Source: Puccinellia tenuiflora
Lineage: Eukaryota; Streptophyta; Magnoliopsida; Poales; Poaceae
DNA: 64,000 bases
NCBI GenBank assembly: GCA_012064385.1
Contig: QRDG01000030.1
Location: 126,613-190,612 of the forward strand
Reading direction: 5' to 3'
Positions 57,181 to 64,000 of this stretch are shown here, piece by piece. Made by a program: the position numbers and the translations under genes. The notes below the pieces were generated by a model that worked only from the letters and a program-made list of their open reading frames with translations, had not been told where the DNA came from and made no database searches. The number at the start of each line of letters is the position of its first letter. Within the stretch, counting starts at the first letter, position 1.

Positions 57181-57204
57181 GCCGTAGGCTACCCCATAAT
57201 GATT

Positions 57205-58160
57205 TTGGCCAAATCTATGACCAAATTAAAGCATACTTGTTACAAGTTTGAGTTATTTTTGAAAAATCGACCGAAATTCAATAAAAACAGAGATATCTAC
57301 CAAGCGAGAAATTTGTCACATCTGGTAGTTGGCCATCTCGAAAGGTCTACTTTGTGTGAAAAATGCAGCGGTTCCATTGTGGCTCATATTTTTGTAATTA
57401 ATTCACACACAAACAAAAAACTTTTTTTTGGTAGTAGTAAAATGGAAAAACATTTTTTATTAAATAAAGTTGGAACTCATTTTGAAACTTTTGCTTCCCA
57501 TATCAAGATGCACACATGTGCCAAGTGTGGAAAAATTATCACCAAATATGTCATGAAGATGACGACCACCTTCGTCATTTGAGTTGAAATCAACACAAAT
57601 CATAAAGTATAGCCTTTTTGTGAATATTTTTTTAAGTGTCATATTTCCGATTTGGTAATTTTCTAGAAACTTTGTCACATAAAAAATACTCGCTGCATAA
57701 GTTTTTAATTTTTCTCATTTTATTTGACTGTTTTCAGAATTAGGTCAAAATTGTCGGCATGGCCATTCATATCATCAGAATGAATATTGAACGTTTCTCG
57801 TGTGTACTGCATGGAATAATATTAGGGTATCGTAGAATGATTTTTTTAATCAAATTTTATGTCCAAATTAGATCACATTTGCTGATCAAATTTGAATTAA
57901 TTTTGAAAAATCAGTTGAAACTCAACCCAAAGGTGTCATTAAAGTGACAAAATTCGTCGCATCTGATAGTCGGCCATTTCAGACGGTCTACATTGTATGA
58001 AAATTACGGTTACCATTTTGTCCCTCATTTTCGGTAGTTTTTTTTGGACACTATGAAAAACATTTGTAATAAAACACAACTGAAACATATTTTATTATTT
58101 TTTGTTTATCATAATACAAGATGTACATGTTCCGAATATGAGCAAACTTTTTCAACTGCC
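57205..58160. repeat. Spaced duplication (about 57205-57575 and 57845-58140)
   Basis: Both copies contain, in the same order: ACCAAATT..., TTGAAAAATC, a GTCGCATCTGATAGT- or GTCACATCTGGTAGTTGG-like word, GGCCAT, GGTCTAC, and later ACAAGATG / ATCAAGATGCACACATG. The spacing is about 640 bp. Identity is low to moderate. No gene is seen. Confidence 0.55.
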
Positions 58161-58381
58161 CATGGTCTAGCGGGAGCCAAACAAAGGGCGCCGCAGTTCA
58201 GCCAGGAACACCGGTTCACTTGGAAATACTCAAATACCCCGTGACGAGATGTCCACGAAGGTCCTTCGAGGAAATACTCAAGGGCGTCTCAAGGAGCACA
58301 AGTGTAAACGTCTGCAGAAAACAGAAAAGCAAGGAACGACGCCGATAGCCTACGGCTCCATTGCTGACCAATTCTCCTGTG

Positions 58382-61320
58382 ATGGCCCACCTCTCCTCCC
58401 CGGCTGCTGCCGCCGGCCACCGCGTCTCCCCTTCGCATCGCCACTCCCTCGCGCCGAAGACCATCACGCCATCGTTGCGCGGAGCCGCCGCGCCTGCCGG
58501 CCTCCTTTCGTTGAGAGCTGCGGTGGCCAGAGCCGCCAATTGGGCAGGTTAGTGGCCGTGTAGTTCCTCCTCTGATTCCTATTTGTTCATTACAATCCTC
58601 GTGTGCCCAGCTCCGCGGTGATCGGCTACAGCTGCCGTCTCAAACGTGGGAATTCATAATTCCTATCCCTTGAATCTTCATTTGGATGGGCTTGAAATAA
58701 CACAACGTGAATTGAACACAAATGGATATTACTGATTGTTTTTAGAGAAAAAAGCAGGTTTAGTACATGAAGTTGCCCCGGATGTGCGTTTTAGTCACGA
58801 AGTTGCAGAACACAAAATTCCGGTCACCAAGTTGCCACGCGTGAGCGTTTTGGTCAGTTTGCATATGTGGCAGTCTGTGTTTTTGCAAATACCCCCTAAA
58901 GTTTTATTTATTTCAATCGTTAGGTCCTTTTTAACTATTTTTCTTTGACTTTTTAGGGAGGGGTTTGTAAAAAAAAACTTCAGGAGGGTATTTGCAAAAA
59001 CACAGAGTGCCACGTATGCAAACTGACCAAAACGCTCACGCGTGGCAACTTGGTGACCGGAATTTCGTGTTCTGCAACTTCGTGACTAAAACGCACATCC
59101 GGGGCAACTTCATGTACTAAACCTGCGTTTTTCTCTTGTTTTTATATAATCTTGGAATGGTCATAATCCTTATCCCCTTGTCTAGCATTCATGAATTATG
59201 TTTCGTGTACTTGAGAGTAACAAAAAATGCTCTTAGGAGGCCTTTTTTTGTTTTTGCAATAATACTGACCTAAGCAGCTACTTTGTCCTCCAGCACAGGC
59301 CGGCACCATTGTCAATCCAATTGATGTCCCTCTCTTGTCTTTCTCCGAGGTGAACTTCCTTGTCTCTTGTGTGTTTGCTCGCACTAGTTTAATGGACATC
59401 TTCTAACGATATTTGCAAAACATGGAAGTTTTCTGCCCCTTAATTTTTTTCAGAAATTCCCTTATCTGTTCTCATTACTGTTGTACTTGTCTTAGTTGAG
59501 CTTTGATCAGTACACAATGCTAGATGGGTATTTTATTATTTGCATTTCTTTTGAACCGTTTGTTGCAACCACTGTATGGCTGGCCTATCTCAAAGCACTG
59601 TTTCATCTTGACTTCTGAGCTTGCCGGATTATAATAGCCTGTAGAGTTACAAATATTCATTTGGGGATTGCTGTTGTATTGGATTTAAATTTAACTTTAT
59701 GTTGTGAAATCCTAATATCATATTATAATATAAAATAAAGTAATGACCAACCAGAAGTTCTACTTAAAGGCATGCCTTGGTACTTCACGTCATGAAGGTA
59801 GAGACTACTTTCCAGCATTTCTGAGCAGAGTATCAGATTGTACAGAAGAACGAGAAACTTGAAATTCAGTATCTACACTGGATATCTTCTTTATTCCTGT
59901 CACTTGGAGTTTGGACGATTATTATCTGTAACCAGTTTAATATGTGTTTTAGATCATTAGATGTCTTGATGAAAGGATCAATGAAGTATGATTTTCTATG
60001 GAAATGTGGTGTCGCAACAGAAAATTAAAATGAACACTTTTTCCTATAGGTTGCCAAAAGGCTTGATGCATTCCAAGCATCCGGTGCTAGAAATCAAACG
60101 TATATGGCCATGTACTCTAGTATTTTTGGTGGAATTACCACAGATCCCTCTGCAATGGTGATACCGATTGATGATCACATGGTCCATAGAGGACATGGTG
60201 TTTTTGATACTGCTGCTATTATGGACGGGTAAGAAATTTGCTTCTATCAAATAAGAGTGACATGGATCTTATAAAAATGTGTGACATGTTGCATGTATTT
60301 CTCAAAAAGAAACAAAGCATGATATACAATCATCGATAACAAGTTTGTAGCAATATTTCCGTACGTGCTCAATTTCCTTCAAATTTTGCTCAAAGCTTCA
60401 TCAGTATCAACTATTTAATTTGTTTCCTTTGTTGGGGTATTACTGGCAGTCACCTCTATGAGTTAGAACAGCACCTTGACCGCTTCCTCAAATCTGCACA
60501 TATGGCCAAAATCCCATTGCCTTTTGATCGTTCAACAATTCGAAGTGTACTTATTCAAACTGTGTGTGCATCAAAATGTACTCAAGGTTCGCTTAGGTAC
60601 TGGTTGTCTGTTGGGCCCGGAGATTTCCAGTTGTCTTCATCTGGCTGCACAAACTCAGCCCTCTATGCTATTGTCATTGATAGTCCATCCTTGCCGGTAC
60701 CATCAGGCTGTAAAGTGATCACATCATCCATAGCGGTAAAGTCTCCACAGTTTGCAGTCATGAAAAATGTAAACTACCTGCCGAATGCGCTCACCAAGGT
60801 GGAAGGTGAGGAAAATGGTGGATTTACCGGCATCTGGTTGGATGATGAGGGTTTCGTCGCTGAGGGTTCAAACATGAATGTTGGCTTTGTGACACGGAAC
60901 AATGAACTTCTCATGCCCCGCTTCGACAAGATCCTGAGCGGGTGCACGGCAAAACGAGTTCTAGCCCTTGCTGAGCAGCTAGTAGAGAATGGAGGGCTCA
61001 GTGGGATATCTTCAAGGAATGTGAGTGTCCAGGAAGGGAAGTCGGCCAGTGAAATGATGCTCATTGGGAGTGGAATTCTTGTCAAACCTGTTGTTCAGTG
61101 GGATGATCAGATGATTGGCTCTGGTAAGGAGAATTCCTCTCTTCAGATTACAGTAATTATATCAACTTCCTTGTTGCAACAAGAGGATTAAAAAAATGTT
61201 GATTGCTCCACATGTTCCTTCACAGGCAAAGAAGGCCCAATCGCTCAAACACTTTTCAACCTCATTCTTCAGGACATGAGATCCGGACCGCCTTCAGTTC
61301 GAATCCCGGTCCCTTACTGA
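58382..61320 (+). CDS. D-amino-acid transaminase / aminodeoxychorismate-lyase-like PLP enzyme (DAT1/ADCL type)
   Basis: Exons 58382-58547, 59294-59349, 60050-60228, 60450-61123 and 61226-61320, GT-AG, give 389 residues. It belongs to PLP fold-type IV (class IV aminotransferases). The Arabidopsis counterpart, At5g57850, has been described both as D-amino-acid transaminase and as ADC lyase of p-aminobenzoate/folate synthesis. Landmarks: IFGGITTDPSAMVIPIDDHM, VHRGHGVFDTAAIMDGHLYE, RYWLSVGPGDF, the PLP-lysine region VMKNVNYLPNALTK (Lys about 239), GFVAEGSNMNVGFV (Glu about 272, pyridine contact), PRFDKILSGCTAKRV and EMMLIGSGILVKPVVQWDD; it ends SVRIPVPY. The first 55 residues (Ala/Ser/Arg-rich, few acidic) look like a plastid transit peptide. 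The exon 2 acceptor is set at CTCCAG|CACAGG because only that phase keeps the family sequence. Intron 1 holds a Mutator-like MITE. The substrate preference cannot be read from the sequence. Confidence 0.94.
58745..59135. mobile_element. Mutator-like fold-back MITE in intron 1 of the DAT1-like gene (391 bp)
   Basis: Ends GAGAAAAAAGCAGG and CCTGCGTTTTTCTC. The arms extend inward about 160 bp at very high identity (for example GAAGTTGCCCCGGATGTGCG at 58769 and its complement near 59097). A perfect 9-bp duplication TTGTTTTTA (58736-58744 and 59136-59144) is diagnostic of Mutator-type insertion. The central loop is about 70 bp and T-rich. Confidence 0.92.
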
Positions 61321-61640
61321 AACCTCCTGCACTTTACAGATCCTTATTATATGGTACACGGGACCAAAGACAAATTATTAGAGATGTAATTCTCGACTGT
61401 CACATAAAAGCTACACTGATATACTGGCAGTGGTGTTCCTTTTGGTGTTTGCAGAAATCAGAAGTAACTTTGGAGCCATTCTTGTGTGTCGACCTTATGC
61501 CTTTTTGGCCACATTAAACCTGGACGTAGGAGACCTGGCTTTTGGTAAACATTGACTTTTCTAGAGGTCTGCTGATATACAAAGAAAGCTATATGTCGCT
61601 GGGAAATATGTTTTGGTTCATAGGTGTAGATACACCCACT
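61321..61640 (+). other. 3' flank of the DAT1-like gene
   Basis: Probable 3' UTR to about 61540; no separate gene seen. Confidence 0.5.
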
Positions 61641-61950
61641 ATTCAAAAAGCGCATTTTTAAATGTCAAAAAATGTAAACAAATAATTCGGTTGTACATCC
61701 GGGTATTCTATGGTCGTACACAAAATTTCATGGGAAAAAGACATTTTTTGTAACCTGTGTAAAAAGACAAATCAGGTGCTTTAAAATGAGTTTGCACGAG
61801 ATATTTTTCTTTTTGTCTTTATTGCACAAGCCTCATAAAATGTCCATTTTCGCCAAATTTTGTGTACGAACATAGAATTTCTTGACGTACATCCAAATTT
61901 TTTTGTTACGTTTTTTATATTTTAATATATATTTAAAATGTATTTTTCAT
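61640..61950. mobile_element. AT-rich inverted-repeat MITE
   Basis: GTACATCCGGGTATTCTATG and CGTACACAAAATTT at 61693-61730 have diverged inverted partners AAATTTTGTGTACGAACATA and GACGTACATCCAAAT at 61855-61900. No clear ends or duplication were found, so the boundaries are approximate. Confidence 0.55.
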
Positions 61951-62640
61951 AACGAGTGCATCTAATCCTATAAGCCAAAACACCATGTCCCACATTGCTT
62001 TGATTTTAACAAGAATTTGTCTTGATGATAGGTCCACTAGTGGATTGGATAATCGAGTTGGATATGTTTACGGAACACCTACCACCCAAAACAAATTTCC
62101 CTGAAAAGACTGTATTTTTATAAAGGGAACATATTAATATCAAGACGATATCAATTACACCCGACCTCTGCGATAACATGATATCAAGAGCTAGCCAAGA
62201 CATCGAGGATGCACAACGTGATAGAATTTAGGCTTGCAACATCATGTATGCTACCAATTTTCATAATTTCATGACAACTAGACCCGTCTGGCATATACCG
62301 AAAAGGAATTGGGTGATTATCGATATCTTTTGGGTGTATATCATAAAGTATGTTGGGTGTATATCATAAAATGAGTACACACGATAAACGAGAACAATTA
62401 GGTATAGTTATCAAAGTGTTGATTGTGGAATACCGATGAAGTCTCGCATTGGATTGTGTAAAGTGTCACGAAGTAAAAGATATGTAAGTGGGATGGTACG
62501 GTCCACACGATAAGATCTTTGTAAATAATGTGAAAGCCATTATGAGTATCCAGATACCATTGTCGGTTATTAATCGGAAAGTTTCTAAAGCATGTCCACA
62601 TAGTCTCGAACATGAAGGGGCACACGCTTAATCGTTTAGC
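61951..62640. other. Intergenic stretch without a recognised gene
   Basis: Only a short direct repeat (TTGGGTGTATATCATAAA, at about 62328 and 62353) was noticed. Confidence 0.5.
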
Positions 62641-63143
62641 GACATATCGGGAAAATTGTGATAAGTGTTTCAGATGATCTCATAGTGGTTCCAAGATATC
62701 CTAGATGATCTCAAAAGATTCCAAAATAATCCAGGGCTATGTATGGAAGATATAGGAAGGTTCTGAAATATCAGGGAGGGTTCAGGAAGGTCCGAACGGT
62801 TCCAGAATTATTTAGAAGGGTCTGGATCCATAACCAATTTAGTTGCTCCCCACTTGAAAAGATAGCTCCCCTATGGGTAACTGGCCGCACTAAGGAGGGA
62901 GGTCGACTCCCACGGGGATTCCTCCTCTCCCTAGGCGAATGGGGGAGGGAATCCCTATGGGAGTCAACCTCCTAGGTCAGTTGGATCACGAGGCCCCCCT
63001 ACCTATATAAGAGGAGATGCAGGGCAGGGGAGTCCTATCGGGTTTATAGAGGATGATCCCGAAGGTTCCGATCTATCTCAAGACGGTTCCCCCGAACGTC
63101 GTGTACTAGAGACTCACGACGTGTGTGGTGACGCTACGACTAA
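62640..63143 (+). mobile_element. LTR-like fragment with TATA box
   Basis: Repeated GGTTCC/GATTCC words (62683-62820), a TATATAAGAGG promoter-like box (63004-63014) and a downstream GACGGTTCCCCCGAACGTCG resemble U3-R-U5 of a pooid LTR. It is interrupted near 63143 by CACTA-like repeats and may resume near 63750 (TACGATCTGATGGCGCCTAG). Neither LTR end was identified. Confidence 0.45.
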
Positions 63144-63735
63144 CTGTATATGCTGGCGGCGCACCGAATTTTGGTGCGCCACTAGTATGGGTAGTCCCCG
63201 GGCCTAATTTTGACCCAATATACTAGTGGCGCACCAAACCTTCGTGCACCACTAGTATTGTCTTAGCTGTGGCACACCACATGTTGGTGCGCCACGAGTA
63301 AGTTTGGTAGTTTGTGCTCCCATGCACACACACCCTGTGGATCACATTTTTATGTTTGAAAAAAAATGAAAATGATAAAAAATTCAAAATTAAAATCCTT
63401 TGAGATGTAGTTATGTTATGTAACCTAGTTGTTAGAAAAAAAATTATCAAACATGAATTTAGACATATTTTTTGCAATAAAACGTTGTGCTCCGGCTAAA
63501 CAGCGATAAGTTTTGCATACGAACTCAGATTGAGACGTTTAATATATAAAAAAAAACTACATGAAAAGTTACATCTAAATCTAATCGCCGAAGGCCTTTG
63601 GAGCTGTTTTCGGTCTTCAGAAACCCTAAATTCAAAAGGGCATCTAGTTTTTAGACGTTTAAGATTTCGTGGCAAAATTTTTTCGAGAGGCCCTCACTTA
63701 CCCGTGGTGCATGGAAGAAGTGGTGCGCCACTAGT
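63144..63735. mobile_element. CACTA-like hairpin-repeat insertion
   Basis: Hairpin units ACTAGTGGCGCACC...GGTGCGCCACTAGT occur at 63150-63185, 63225-63255, 63270-63295 and 63718-63735 on either side of an AT-rich core. No intact CACTA terminus or 3-bp duplication was found, so the class is tentative. Confidence 0.45.
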
Positions 63736-64000
63736 AACCTGAGGGGCAACACTACGATCTGATGGCGCCTAGCGACCTAAACTAGCACACAATCCGTGTG
63801 CTCTTTTCTTCTTGTTCCTGATTGGCTGAGAGGATAGAGGCATGGATTGGCACATCTCCTTACCTCCTCCTATTTAGCTATCTCCTCCTCTCCTCCTCCT
63901 CTCTATATCATCCTCCTCCTCCTCTACCTCCATGGCCGACGACGCCCCTACATGGACTGCCACTTCCCTGACGATGTGACGTCGAGCTCCGCCTCGTCGC
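63736..64000. other. Window end, no gene supported
   Basis: CT-rich from 63860, like a grass 5' UTR. An ATG at 63931 opens only 15 codons (MADDAPTWTATSLTM) before TGA. It could be the start of a gene whose frame begins elsewhere beyond the window. Confidence 0.4.

Noticed and set aside
63931..63978. Start of a new gene MADDAPTWTATS
   Set aside because: TGA after 15 codons and no splice donor in between. Evidence is insufficient at the window edge.

Overview
The window is nuclear DNA of a grass, most likely a large-genome pooid cereal or relative. The genes have plant-type GT-AG introns and grass-type proteins. About two thirds of the sequence is retrotransposon or DNA-transposon material, much of it nested. 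I cannot name the species from sequence alone.

Four host genes can be read exon by exon: (1) 25784-27665 (+), a PRONE-domain RopGEF, 5 exons, 505 aa; (2) 35143-28769 (-), an unrecognised membrane protein with four predicted membrane segments, 3 exons, 303 aa, whose second intron holds a decayed gypsy element; (3) 51437-55129 (+), APH-1, a gamma-secretase subunit, 6 exons, 249 aa; (4) 58382-61320 (+), a PLP fold-type IV D-amino-acid transaminase/aminodeoxychorismate-lyase-like protein of the DAT1/ADCL type, 5 exons, 389 aa, with a Mutator-like MITE in intron 1. All intron phases and splice sites were checked by hand and the joined frames stay open.

Layout. 1-1493: 3' end of a CACTA transposon with an Ulp1-like ORF. 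1497-2091: unassigned sequence with a decayed minisatellite. 2092-7633: 3' half of a Sirevirus-type copia element (RT/RNase H remnant, env-like ORF, polypurine tract, 3' LTR). 7810-11054: a complete CACTA element with 3-bp target duplications that carries pieces of host genes PCF11 and CPN60 (a Pack-CACTA). 11143-18048: a 170-codon ORF split by a 6.4-kb Athila-like gypsy element (11161-17548, minus strand). 18201-19789 and 20315-21713: two solo LTRs in opposite orientation, each with a perfect 5-bp duplication, inserted among repeated AT-rich modules. 22653-22949: acidic ORF. 23131-23630: 92-bp minisatellite. 23800-24440: copia pol remnant. 24580-24870: CACTA end. Then the RopGEF and four-TM genes.

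35862-50462 is a nested stack. A 5'-truncated LINE is split by a 13-kb gypsy element (36464-49458). That element is itself split by two solo LTRs (38329-42144 and 43313-44765). Every LTR insertion in the stack has a perfect 5-bp duplication. The right part holds the APH1 and DAT1-like genes, several MITEs, a SINE with a 12-bp duplication (56494-56646), spaced duplications, and a terminal stretch of LTR-like and CACTA-like repeat (62640-63750).

The most unusual items are the two-gene Pack-CACTA, the ORF cleanly split at a codon boundary, and the gypsy element whose pol reading frame runs about 300 bp into its own LTR. No CRISPR array, rRNA gene or independent tRNA gene was seen. Statements on families come from recognising motifs by eye; no database search was run.
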